Of a stretch of 32,014 nucleotides of DNA, positions 9,871 through 18,671 are shown piece by piece; the first letter of the stretch is position 1, and each line of letters begins with the position of its first letter. Under the pieces are notes generated by a model. It was not told the DNA's origin. It did not search any database and worked only from the letters and a program-made list of their open reading frames with translations. Origin of the DNA: Mycobacterium helveticum (lineage in GTDB: Bacteria; Actinomycetota; Actinomycetes; Mycobacteriales; Mycobacteriaceae); the NCBI RefSeq assembly GCF_007714205.1, contig NZ_VMQU01000059.1, positions 1-32,014 on the forward strand. Reading direction: 5' to 3'. The translations under genes were made by a program, and so were the position numbers.

Positions 9871-9969
9871 GTGGAACACGCCCTCGGCGCCGCTTTGGTG
9901 CCCTACGGGCCGGTGGTGTTCCGCCTCGCGGCGCTGCAGCATCTGGGGGTGCGCCGCCTGGCGGCCTGA
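9871..9969 (+). pseudogene. Possible 3' remnant of an unidentified gene
   Basis: After the methyltransferase stop, a different frame carries a protein-like end, VEHALGAALVPYGPVVFRLA followed by ALQHLGVRRLAA and TGA 9967-9969. It has no plausible start of its own and no upstream partner in frame, since upstream this frame runs antisense-like through the methyltransferase. It looks like the C-terminus of a gene whose body was lost when the methyltransferase arrived or when neighbours were deleted. The source family was not recognised. Confidence 0.3.
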
Positions 9970-9983
9970 GCGCCCGACTCGTG

Positions 9984-10011
9984 GATGCGGGGTCCCGGTG
10001 GGCCCCGCATC
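9984..10011. terminator. Hairpin between convergent methyltransferase and coaA
   Basis: GATGCGGGG (9984-9992) pairs exactly with CCCCGCATC (10003-10011) across a 10-base loop region. The right arm touches the coaA stop codon. There is no U-run, as is usual for mycobacterial terminators, so termination here is inferred from stem and position. Confidence 0.5.
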
Positions 10012-10949
10012 TACAGCTTGCGCAGGCGCAGCCGGTTGATGGAGTGGTCGGCGTCCTTGCGCAGCACCAGGGTCGCGCGGGGCCGGGTCGGCAGGATGTT
10101 CTCGACCAGGTTGGGCCGGTTGATCGACCGCCAGATCTCGCGCGCGGCGGCGACGGCCTTGGTGTCGCTGAGGGCCGCGTAGTGGTGGAAGTGCGATTCG
10201 GGGTCGGCGAATGACGTGCCGCGCATGGCCAGGAACCGCGAGATGTACCACTGCTCGATGTCCTCGATGCGGGCGTCCACATATAGCGAGAAGTCGAACA
10301 GGTCCGACACCATCAGGGTCGGGCCGGTCTGCAGGACGTTGAGGCCCTCCAGGATCAGGATGTCGGGATGGCGGACGACCTGCTTGGCCCCGGGGATGAT
10401 GTCGTAGTGCAGGTGCGAGTACACCGGCGCGCACGCGTGTTCGGCACCGGACTTGACCGTCGTCACGAAACGCATCAGCGCACGCCGGTTGTAGCTTTCG
10501 GGGAAACCCTTGCGGTGCATCAGGTTTCGTCGGCCCAGCTCGGCGTTCGGGTACAGGAAGCCGTCGGTGGTCACCAGGTCGACCCGCGGGTGGTGGTCCC
10601 AGCGGGCCAGCAGTGCCTTCAGCACGCGCGCTGTCGTCGACTTGCCGACGGCGACGCTGCCGGCGACGCCGATGATGAACGGCACCGGCCGGTCCGGGTT
10701 CTGCGGCGGCTCGCCGAGGAACTCGGCGGTGGCAGCAAACAGGCGCTGGCGGGCGGCGACCTGCAGGTGGATCAGCCGGGCCAGCGGCAGGAAGACCTCT
10801 TCGACTTCGAGCAGGTCGATCTGCTCGCCCAGTCCGCGCAGCCGGACGAGCTCCTCTTCGGTGAGGGCCAGTGGCGTCGACATGCGAAGCGCACGCCATC
10901 GCTTCCGGTCGAACTCCACGTAAGGGCTCGGCTCGCTAAGCCGCGGCAT
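10011..10949 (-). CDS. coaA: Pantothenate kinase, type I
   Basis: A 312-residue CoaA, catalysing ATP-dependent phosphorylation of pantothenate, the first step of CoA synthesis. The Walker A motif is GVAGSVAVGKSTT; TTDGFLYPNAEL, MHRKGFPESYNRRALMRFV, SHLHYDIIPGA and ILEGLNVLQTG are the known substrate and nucleotide regions. The frame is open far upstream to 11228, but ATG 10949 (MPRLSEPSPYVEFDR) gives the same length and N-terminus as Rv1092c. It is divergent from glyA, with 76 bases between the starts. Confidence 0.95.
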   Translation of the reverse strand: MPRLSEPSPYVEFDRKRWRALRMSTPLALTEEELVRLRGLGEQIDLLEVEEVFLPLARLIHLQVAARQRLFAATAEFLGEPPQNPDRPVPFIIGVAGSVAVGKSTTARVLKALLARWDHHPRVDLVTTDGFLYPNAELGRRNLMHRKGFPESYNRRALMRFVTTVKSGAEHACAPVYSHLHYDIIPGAKQVVRHPDILILEGLNVLQTGPTLMVSDLFDFSLYVDARIEDIEQWYISRFLAMRGTSFADPESHFHHYAALSDTKAVAAAREIWRSINRPNLVENILPTRPRATLVLRKDADHSINRLRLRKL

Positions 10950-11012
10950 GGTGCAAGTGTGGCAGGGGCAGGCGGGCGACCGACGGCTGGGCTGGCTGAA
11001 AGTGCCGCTCGA

Positions 11013-11018
11013 TAGACT
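11013..11018 (+). promoter_or_regulatory. -10 box TAGACT fixing the glyA start
   Basis: TAGACT ends 7 bases before GTG 11026, placing the transcription start on or beside that codon. Initiation at the downstream ATG 11077 would lack any Shine-Dalgarno. The box therefore supports leaderless translation from the GTG. No -35 is evident. Confidence 0.5.
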
Positions 11019-11025
11019 GGCCTGC

Positions 11026-12357
11026 GTGACCGCTGCACCTGACGCCCCCGCCACCTCTCCCGGCACGGCCTCCGTGATGTCTGCCCCGCTCGCCGAGGTC
11101 GACCCGGACATCGCGGACCTGATCGGCAAGGAACTGCACCGGCAGCGCGACACCCTGGAGATGATCGCCTCGGAGAACTTCGTGCCGCGCGCGGTGCTGC
11201 AGACCCAGGGCAGCGTGCTGACCAACAAGTACGCCGAGGGGCTGCCCGGCCGGCGCTACTACGGCGGCTGCGAATACGTCGACGCCGTGGAGAACATCGC
11301 CCGCGACCGGGCCAAGGCGCTGTTCGGCGCCGAGTTCGCCAACGTCCAGCCGCATTCGGGCGCCCAGGCCAATGAGGCGGTGCTGCACGCACTGATGACG
11401 CCGGGGGAGCGGCTGCTCGGGCTGGATTTGGCCAACGGCGGGCACCTGACGCACGGCATGAAGCTGAACTTCTCCGGCAAGCTCTATGACGCCGGTTTTT
11501 ATGGTGTGGACCCGGCGACGCATCTGGTGGACATGGACGCGGTGCGGGCCAAGGCTCTTGAATTCCGTCCGAAGGTGATCATCGCCGGCTGGTCGGCCTA
11601 CCCGCGGATTCTCGACTTCGCGGCGTTCCGGGCGGTCGCCGACGAGGTCGGCGCCAAGCTCTGGGTGGACATGGCGCACTTCGCGGGACTGGTGGCCGTG
11701 GATCTGCACCCGTCGCCGGTGCCGTACGCCGACGTGGTGTCCACCACTGTGCACAAGACGCTCGGCGGCGCCCGCTCCGGCATGATCATCGGCAAGCAGG
11801 AATACGCCAAGGCCATCAACTCGGCGGTGTTCCCGGGCCAGCAGGGCGGGCCGCTCATGCACGTCGTCGCGGGCAAGGCGGTCGCGCTCAAGATCGCCAC
11901 CACGCCGGAGTTCGCCGACCGTCAGCGGCGCACGCTGTCCGGTGCGCGCCTGATCGCCGAGCGGCTGACGGCTCCCGACGTGACCAAGGCCGGCGTGTCG
12001 GTGGTCAGCGGTGGCACCGACGTCCACCTGGTGTTGGTCGACCTGCGCGACTCGCCGCTGGACGGCAAGGCCGCCGAGGACCTGCTGCACGACATCGGCA
12101 TCACCGTCAACCGCAACGCGGTGCCCAATGACCCCCGGCCGCCGATGGTGACGTCGGGGTTGCGGGTCGGAACGCCGGCGCTGGCCACTCGCGGCTTCGC
12201 CGACGCCGAGTTCGCCGAGGTGGCCGACATCATCGCCACCGCGCTCGCGGCAGGGGCGTCGGCCGATGTCTCCGCGCTCCGGCAACGGGTCACCCGGCTG
12301 GCCGCGAACTTCCCGCTCTACGAGGGCATCGAGGACTGGACGCTGGTCGACGGTTAG
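11026..12357 (+). CDS. glyA: Serine hydroxymethyltransferase
   Basis: A 443-residue PLP enzyme (426 if started at ATG 11077) converting serine and tetrahydrofolate to glycine and 5,10-methylene-THF, the main source of one-carbon units. The PLP lysine is in STTVHKTLGGARSG (residue 244 from the GTG). Conserved blocks include EMIASENFVPRAV, LTNKYAEGLPGRRYYGG and FPGQQGGPLMHV. The conserved family N-terminus begins at MSAPLAEVDPDIAD (ATG 11077), as annotated for Rv1093. I prefer GTG 11026 because a -10 box lies exactly one leaderless spacing before it; the extra 17 residues (TAAPDAPATSPGTASV) look disordered. Confidence 0.93.
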   Translation: MTAAPDAPATSPGTASVMSAPLAEVDPDIADLIGKELHRQRDTLEMIASENFVPRAVLQTQGSVLTNKYAEGLPGRRYYGGCEYVDAVENIARDRAKALFGAEFANVQPHSGAQANEAVLHALMTPGERLLGLDLANGGHLTHGMKLNFSGKLYDAGFYGVDPATHLVDMDAVRAKALEFRPKVIIAGWSAYPRILDFAAFRAVADEVGAKLWVDMAHFAGLVAVDLHPSPVPYADVVSTTVHKTLGGARSGMIIGKQEYAKAINSAVFPGQQGGPLMHVVAGKAVALKIATTPEFADRQRRTLSGARLIAERLTAPDVTKAGVSVVSGGTDVHLVLVDLRDSPLDGKAAEDLLHDIGITVNRNAVPNDPRPPMVTSGLRVGTPALATRGFADAEFAEVADIIATALAAGASADVSALRQRVTRLAANFPLYEGIEDWTLVDG

Positions 12358-12363
12358 CGGCCG

Positions 12364-12383
12364 GCCGCCCGAAGAAGGGCGGC
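12364..12383 (+). terminator. Hairpin after glyA
   Basis: GCCGCCC (12364-12370) pairs exactly with GGGCGGC (12377-12383) around GAAGAA, 6 bases after the glyA stop. It is followed by a purine-rich run with repeated GAAAAGG-like units rather than a U-tract, so it would be a non-canonical mycobacterial terminator. Confidence 0.5.
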
Positions 12384-12467
12384 GAAAAGGGCTGCGAAAA
12401 AGGGCCCCGAAAAAGGACCCCCTAAAGGACCAAAGTCACCAATCGGTTGCGACACGAGCGGGAGAAT

Positions 12468-12503
12468 TTCACACACCTGTGTACCCGGGTTACAGTAACC
12501 CCA
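12468..12503 (+). promoter_or_regulatory. desA2 promoter with overlapping palindromic operator
   Basis: TTCACA (12468-12473), a 17-bp spacer and TACAGT (12491-12496) form a complete promoter. The -10 ends 6 bases before ATG 12503, so the mRNA should be leaderless. A perfect 7-1-7 palindrome, GGGTTACAGTAACCC (12487-12501), covers the -10 and reaches 1 base from the start codon. A repressor on it would block polymerase directly. The TetR regulator MadR (Rv0472c) is known to repress desA1/desA2 in mycobacteria and is the obvious candidate; I cannot confirm its site sequence here. Confidence 0.65.
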
Positions 12504-13330
12504 TGGCACAGAAACCTGTCGCTAACGCGATGACGCTGGAACTTGAGCCCGTCGTCGAAGCGAACATGGACCGACACCTCAACACCGAGGAACTCTGGTT
12601 CGCGCACGACTACGTGCCCTTCGAACGCGGGGAGAACTTCGCCTTCCTCGGCGGCCGCGACTGGGATGCGTCCCAGGTGACGCTGCCCAAGGACATCACC
12701 GACGCCTGCGAGATCCTGCTGCTGCTCAAGGACAACCTCGCCGGGCATCACCGCGAGCTCGTCGAGCACTTTATCCTCGAGGACTGGTGGGGCCGCTGGC
12801 TGGGCCGCTGGACCGCCGAGGAGCACCTGCACGCGATCGCGCTGCGCGAATACCTGGTGGTGACCCGCGAGGTCGACCCGACCGCCAACGAACAGGCGCG
12901 CGTCGAGTACGTGATGAAGGGCTATCGCGCCGACACGTACACCCAGGTCGAGACCCTGGTGTACATGGCGTTCACCGAGCGCACCCACGCGGTTTTCTGC
13001 GCCAACCTGGCGGCCAAGGTCGAGGAGCCGGTCCTGGCCGGGCTCGTCGACCGCATCGCCCGGGACGAGGTGCGGCACGAGGAGTTCTTCTCCAACCTCG
13101 TCGCGCACTGCCTCGAGTGCACCCGCGACGAGACCATCGCGGCGATCGCGGCCCGCGCCGCCGACCTGCAGGTCGTGGGCGCCGACATCGACTCCTACCG
13201 GGACAAGGTGAGCAACGTCGCCCAGGCGGGCATCTTCGGGCCCCCGCAACTGCGGCAGGCGATCTCGGACCGCATCACCGCCTGGGGGCTGGCCGACGAG
13301 CCCGCGTTGCGGCAGTTCGTCATCGGTTGA
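12503..13330 (+). CDS. desA2: Acyl-ACP desaturase-like diiron protein DesA2
   Basis: A 275-residue protein matching Rv1094. It belongs to the plant-type soluble acyl-ACP desaturase family, four-helix diiron proteins; in mycobacteria DesA1/DesA2 are linked to desaturation of meromycolic acid precursors. Carboxylate and His ligand motifs are visible: EEHLHAIAL (ExxH) and DEVRHEEFF (second ExxH). Electron delivery and partner are not encoded nearby. The frame is open upstream to 12266, but ATG 12503 (MAQKPVANAMTLELEPV) is fixed by the promoter spacing and family length. Confidence 0.92.
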   Translation: MAQKPVANAMTLELEPVVEANMDRHLNTEELWFAHDYVPFERGENFAFLGGRDWDASQVTLPKDITDACEILLLLKDNLAGHHRELVEHFILEDWWGRWLGRWTAEEHLHAIALREYLVVTREVDPTANEQARVEYVMKGYRADTYTQVETLVYMAFTERTHAVFCANLAAKVEEPVLAGLVDRIARDEVRHEEFFSNLVAHCLECTRDETIAAIAARAADLQVVGADIDSYRDKVSNVAQAGIFGPPQLRQAISDRITAWGLADEPALRQFVIG

Positions 13331-13337
13331 GACCTCG

Positions 13338-13356
13338 GCGCGCCTGCGCGGCGCGC
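13338..13356 (+). terminator. Hairpin after desA2
   Basis: GCGCGCC (13338-13344) and GGCGCGC (13350-13356) pair exactly around TGCGC, 7 bases past the desA2 stop. There is no U-run. Position and stem support a terminator separating desA2 from the phoAT promoter at 13372. Confidence 0.5.
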
Positions 13357-13371
13357 GGGCGGCGACGAGAG

Positions 13372-13377
13372 TAGCGT
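13372..13377 (+). promoter_or_regulatory. -10 box TAGCGT ahead of phoAT
   Basis: TAGCGT ends 8 bases before ATG 13386 and 5 bases before an in-frame GTG at 13383, the range expected for a leaderless start. It gives the phoAT-phoH2 pair its own promoter after the desA2 hairpin. Confidence 0.45.
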
Positions 13378-13385
13378 CGTCGGTG

Positions 13386-13529
13386 ATGGCCAGCGACAAG
13401 CTCAGCTGCCAGGGCGGCACCTCCCGTCAACGCAACGGCAGGACCGGCCCCGGTCCTGGTGCCGCGATTCCCACCGCCATGCCTGTGTGGGTCCGCGCGG
13501 GCTCAACCCGCTCGAGGAGCCCCACGTGA
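13386..13529 (+). CDS. phoAT: PhoAT, small antitoxin-like protein upstream of PhoH2
   Basis: A 47-residue open frame from ATG 13386 (or GTG 13383) to TGA 13527-13529, whose stop overlaps the phoH2 GTG (GTGA), so translation is probably coupled. It starts MASDKLSCQGGTSRQRNG, is basic and Gly/Pro/Arg-rich, and ends TRSRSPT. In M. tuberculosis and M. smegmatis, work on PhoH2 described a short unannotated gene in exactly this place, phoAT, encoding the antitoxin partner. A -10 box sits one leaderless spacing upstream. The call rests on position, overlap and promoter; the sequence alone is too short to prove homology. Confidence 0.6.
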   Translation: MASDKLSCQGGTSRQRNGRTGPGPGAAIPTAMPVWVRAGSTRSRSPT

Positions 13530-14827
13530 CCGATATCCGGACCTACGTTCTCGACACCTCCGTGCTGCTGTCCGACCCTTGGGCGTGCAGCCGGTTCGCC
13601 GAGCACGAGGTGGTGGTTCCGCTGGTGGTGATCAGCGAATTGGAGGCCAAACGCCACCATCATGAGCTGGGGTGGTTCGCCCGCCAGGCGCTGCGCCTGT
13701 TCGACGACCTCCGCCTCGAGCACGGACGGCTGGATCAGCCCATTCCCGTTGGGACACAAGGCGGTACGCTGCATGTCGAGCTCAATCACACCGACCCCAC
13801 GGTGCTGCCGGCCGGCTTCCGGACCGACAGCAACGACTCCCGGATCCTGAGCTGCGCCGCCAACCTCGCGGCCGAAGGCCGGCGAGTTACTCTGGTCAGC
13901 AAGGACATTCCGCTCCGGGTCAAGGCAGCCGCGGTGGGCCTGCCCGCCGACGAGTACCACGCCCAGGATGTCGTGGCCTCCGGATGGTCGGGGATGCACG
14001 AGATCGACACCGCCGCCGAGGACATCGACGCGCTGTTCGCCGACGGCGAGATCGACCTGACCGAGGCGCGGGACTTGCCGTGCCACACCGGGATTCGGCT
14101 TCTCGGTGGCAGCTCGCATGCGCTCGGCCGGGTCACCGCCACCAAGCGCGTCCAGCTGGTCCGCGGGGATCGCGAGGTGTTCGGGCTGCGCGGCCGTTCC
14201 GCCGAGCAGCGGGTCGCGCTCGACCTGCTGCTCGACGAGTCGGTGGGCATCGTCTCCCTGGGCGGCAAGGCCGGCACCGGGAAGTCGGCGCTGGCGTTGT
14301 GCGCGGGCCTGGAGGCGGTGCTGGAACGGCGGACCCATCGCAAGGTGGTGGTGTTCCGTCCGCTGTACGCGGTCGGCGGCCAGGAGCTGGGCTATCTGCC
14401 GGGCAGCGAGAGCGACAAGATGGGTCCGTGGGCGCAGGCGGTGTTCGACACCCTCGAGGGCCTGGCCAGCCCGGCCGTCCTCGACGAGGTGCTCTCCCGC
14501 GGCATGCTCGAGGTGCTCCCGCTCACCCACATTCGCGGCCGCTCGCTGCACGACTCGTTCGTCATCGTCGACGAGGCGCAGTCGCTGGAGCGCAACGTCC
14601 TGCTGACGGTGTTGTCCCGGCTGGGCACGGGTTCGCGGGTGGTGCTGACCCACGACATCGCGCAGCGGGACAACCTGCGGGTCGGCCGCCACGACGGCGT
14701 CGCGGCGGTGATCGAGAAGCTCAAAGGCCACCCGCTGTTCGCCCACATCACGCTGCTGCGCAGCGAACGTTCGCCGATCGCCGCGCTGGTCACCGAGATG
14801 CTCGAGGAGATCGCCGGACCGCACTGA
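13526..14827 (+). CDS. phoH2: PhoH2, PIN-domain ribonuclease fused to PhoH ATPase/helicase
   Basis: A 433-residue fusion identical in length to Rv1095. The N-terminal PIN domain (about 1-140) has the acidic residues in YVLDTSVLLSDP, VISELE and DSNDSRIL. The C-terminal PhoH domain (about 230-433) has Walker A GGKAGTGKSAL and Walker B FVIVDEAQS. Mycobacterial PhoH2 is reported to unwind and cleave RNA in an ATP-dependent way and to act as a toxin restrained by PhoAT. GTG 13526 (VTDIRTYVLDTS) matches the known N-terminus; an in-frame ATG at 13487 lies inside phoAT and is not needed. Confidence 0.94.
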   Translation: MTDIRTYVLDTSVLLSDPWACSRFAEHEVVVPLVVISELEAKRHHHELGWFARQALRLFDDLRLEHGRLDQPIPVGTQGGTLHVELNHTDPTVLPAGFRTDSNDSRILSCAANLAAEGRRVTLVSKDIPLRVKAAAVGLPADEYHAQDVVASGWSGMHEIDTAAEDIDALFADGEIDLTEARDLPCHTGIRLLGGSSHALGRVTATKRVQLVRGDREVFGLRGRSAEQRVALDLLLDESVGIVSLGGKAGTGKSALALCAGLEAVLERRTHRKVVVFRPLYAVGGQELGYLPGSESDKMGPWAQAVFDTLEGLASPAVLDEVLSRGMLEVLPLTHIRGRSLHDSFVIVDEAQSLERNVLLTVLSRLGTGSRVVLTHDIAQRDNLRVGRHDGVAAVIEKLKGHPLFAHITLLRSERSPIAALVTEMLEEIAGPH

Positions 14828-14840
14828 GCGCGCGGGCCGG

Positions 14841-14846
14841 TAGGCT
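14841..14846 (+). promoter_or_regulatory. -10 box TAGGCT ahead of the deacetylase
   Basis: TAGGCT ends 6 bases before GTG 14853, 13 bases past the phoH2 stop. The spacing predicts a leaderless mRNA for the deacetylase-cyclase pair. No clear -35. Confidence 0.5.
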
Positions 14847-14852
14847 GCGAGC

Positions 14853-15728
14853 GTGCCGAAACGACCCGACAGCCAGGCCTGGCGCTATTGGCGGACCGTC
14901 TTCGGCGCCGCGGCGGCCGTCGCGGTGCTGGTCGTCGGCGGCCTCACCGGCCACGTGACACGCGCGGACGACCTCAGTTGCGCGGTCGTCAAATGTGTGG
15001 CGCTGACGTTCGACGACGGGCCGAGCCCGTTCGACGGCCGGCTGCTGAAGATCCTGCAGGACAACGACGCCAAGGCCACCTTCTTCCTGATCGGCAACAA
15101 GGTGGCGGCCGACCCGGCCGGGGCCAGGCGCATCGCCGACGCGGGCATGGAGATCGGCAACCACACCTGGGAACACCCCAACATGACGACGATCCCCCCG
15201 CAGGACGTCGCCGGCCAGTTCTCGCGGGCCAACGACGCGATCGCCGCCGCGACCGGCCGCGCACCCACGCTGTACCGCCCCGCCGGCGGGCTGTCCGACG
15301 AGGCGATGCGCCAGACCGCCGCCCGGTACGGGCTGGCCGAAATCCTCTGGGATGTCATCCCTTTCGATTGGGCGAACGACTCGAACACGGGGGCGACGCG
15401 GTCCATGCTGATGACCTACGTCAAGCCCGGCTCGGTGGTGCTGTTCCATGACACCTACTCGAGCACCGTGGATGTGGTGTACCAGTTCATCCCGGTGCTC
15501 AAGGCCAACGGCTACCGCATGGTGACGGTGAGCGAGCTGCTCGGGCCGCGGGCACCCGGGAGCACTTACGGCAGCCGGGAAAACGGGGCGCCCGCCAACG
15601 TCCTGCACGACATCCCGGCCGGCGAGATCCCGACACTGCCCGACACGCCGTCGCCGCGGCCGATGCCCAACTTCCCGATCACCGACATTCCGGGCCAGAA
15701 CTCGGGCGGGCCGAACAACGGTGCCTAG
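14853..15728 (+). CDS. Exported polysaccharide (peptidoglycan) deacetylase, NodB family
   Basis: A 291-residue carbohydrate esterase family 4 protein corresponding to Rv1096. A basic start and one hydrophobic segment (FGAAAAVAVLVVGGLTGHV) export or anchor it. The NodB motifs are intact: TFDDGPSP (metal and catalytic Asp), HTWEHPNM (zinc His pair), RPAGG, DVIPFDW and LFHDT. Rv1096 is reported to de-N-acetylate peptidoglycan and help lysozyme resistance; the same role is likely. The C-terminal tail is Pro-rich and probably unstructured. Its last 8 bases overlap the adenylate cyclase start. Confidence 0.87.
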   Translation: MPKRPDSQAWRYWRTVFGAAAAVAVLVVGGLTGHVTRADDLSCAVVKCVALTFDDGPSPFDGRLLKILQDNDAKATFFLIGNKVAADPAGARRIADAGMEIGNHTWEHPNMTTIPPQDVAGQFSRANDAIAAATGRAPTLYRPAGGLSDEAMRQTAARYGLAEILWDVIPFDWANDSNTGATRSMLMTYVKPGSVVLFHDTYSSTVDVVYQFIPVLKANGYRMVTVSELLGPRAPGSTYGSRENGAPANVLHDIPAGEIPTLPDTPSPRPMPNFPITDIPGQNSGGPNNGA

Positions 15729-17213
15729 CTCGGCGGCATCCGTTGCGGGGCAGCGCAAGTCCGCCCGCCGCCTGTCGATTCAATACGGGACCGACCTCGC
15801 CGTGGCATACGTCATCGGGCTGCTCGACGCGTCGGCCATCCTGATCCCGCTGGGGCGCCACACCTCGGTGCCCTTCGCCAGGCACGACGCGGTGGCGGTG
15901 GTGGTGCTGGGCGTGGTGGGCGCCGTCGGCGTCGCCGTGGCGGGAGTGCTGAACCTCGCCCCCACGCTGCGGTGGTTCGCCGCCGGGTCCGAGCCCGACC
16001 CGGGTCAGCGGGACACCGCGATGAAACTCGCGCGCCACCAGGCGATCATCCTGTTCGGGGCCTGGGCGGTCACGGGCGGGACATCGCTGCTGCTGAACCG
16101 GTCCGCGGGCGCGGCGCTGCTGCTGCCCATCGGGCTCGGCGTCCTGTTCGGCGGCCCGGCCACCGCGGGGACGGGTCTGCTGCTCACCCAGCGCATCGTG
16201 CGGCCGATCATGGGGGCCGCCACCCGCAACGGCGAGCCCCGGGTGGCCGTGCCCGGTGTGTTCGCGCGACTGATCATGTTGTGGTTTCTGTGCAGCGCGC
16301 TGCCCATCGGCGTCATCGCGGCATTCGTCGTGCTGCGGTCCTACGGTTGGCTCTTCGCAAGGTCGGCTTCGCTGGACGTGCCGATCCTGGTGGTGTCGCT
16401 GGCGGCGCTGCTGCTCGGGCTGCCCACGATGATCCTGACGTCGCGATCCATCTCGGACCCGCTCGGCGACGTGGTCGACGCGATGGCCGAGGTGGAGCAT
16501 GGCCGCATCGGCACCTACGTGGGCGTGTACGAGCGCTCCCAAATCGGGCGTCTGCAAGCCGGATTCAACAGGATGGTCGCGGGGCTCGCGGAGCGGGACC
16601 GGTTGCGTGACCTGTTCGGGCGCCACGTCGGGACGGACGTCGCGCAGCGCGCCATCCGGGAAGGCGCATCGCTGTCCGGCGACGTCGTGGAGGCGGCGGT
16701 CTTGTTCATCGACCTGGTGGGCTCGACGCAGCTCGCCGAAAGCCGCGCCCCGCAAGAGGTTGCGGACGTGCTGAACGACTTCTTCCGGATCGTCGTCGAC
16801 GCCGTCGACGCACATCAGGGGCTGGTCAACAAATTCGCGGGCGACGCCGCTCTGGCCGTCTTCGGGGCGCCGCTGCGCAGCGGCGAACCGGCGTCGGCCG
16901 CGCTGGCGACGGCGCGCACGCTGGGCACCCAGCTGCGCCGGCTACCGATCGACTTCGGCATCGGTGTCTCGGCGGGCCGCGTCTTCGCCGGCAACATCGG
17001 CGCCGAAAACCGCTATGAGTACACGGTGATCGGGGACGCCGTCAACGAGGCGGCGCGGCTGGCCGACCTCGCCAAGACCTCCGAGCGGCGAATCCTGTGC
17101 TCGGCGGCGGCCGTCGACCGCGCCGGCGAGGCCGAGCGGGCGCGGTGGGCCCAATGCTATTCCACCGTGTTGCGCGGGCGCTCGCAGGCGACCCACGTCC
17201 TGGCGCCGGCGGG

Positions 17214-17217
<4 letters not shown>
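15721..17217 (+). CDS. Membrane class III adenylate cyclase with HAMP domain
   Basis: A 498-residue protein of the Rv1318c/Rv1319c/Rv1320c type: about six N-terminal membrane helices, a HAMP linker (SRSISDPLGDVVDAMAEVEHGRIGTYV) and a cyclase domain from about residue 315. Catalytic landmarks are present: the metal Asp in VLFIDLVGST, the K and second metal Asp in NKFAGDAALAVFG, and the Asp/Asn/Arg set in YTVIGDAVNEAARLADLAK, so it should make cAMP. It starts at GTG 15721, inside the end of the deacetylase gene, implying coupled translation. M. tuberculosis has no cyclase at this place (fumC is near Rv1096), so this is an accessory or relocated gene. Confidence 0.87.
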
Positions 17218-18644
<1,427 letters not shown>

Positions 18645-18671
18645 TGATGAACGTCCTCGCTGGTGGTGGTT

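Noticed and set aside
8696..10282. Long minus-strand frame opposite the methyltransferase
   Set aside because: The plus strand encodes a complete methyltransferase with intact SAM motifs; the minus frame also runs into coaA out of frame and shows no family.
10950..11228. Upstream extension of coaA
   Set aside because: It would run antisense into glyA; ATG 10949 matches the conserved start and length.
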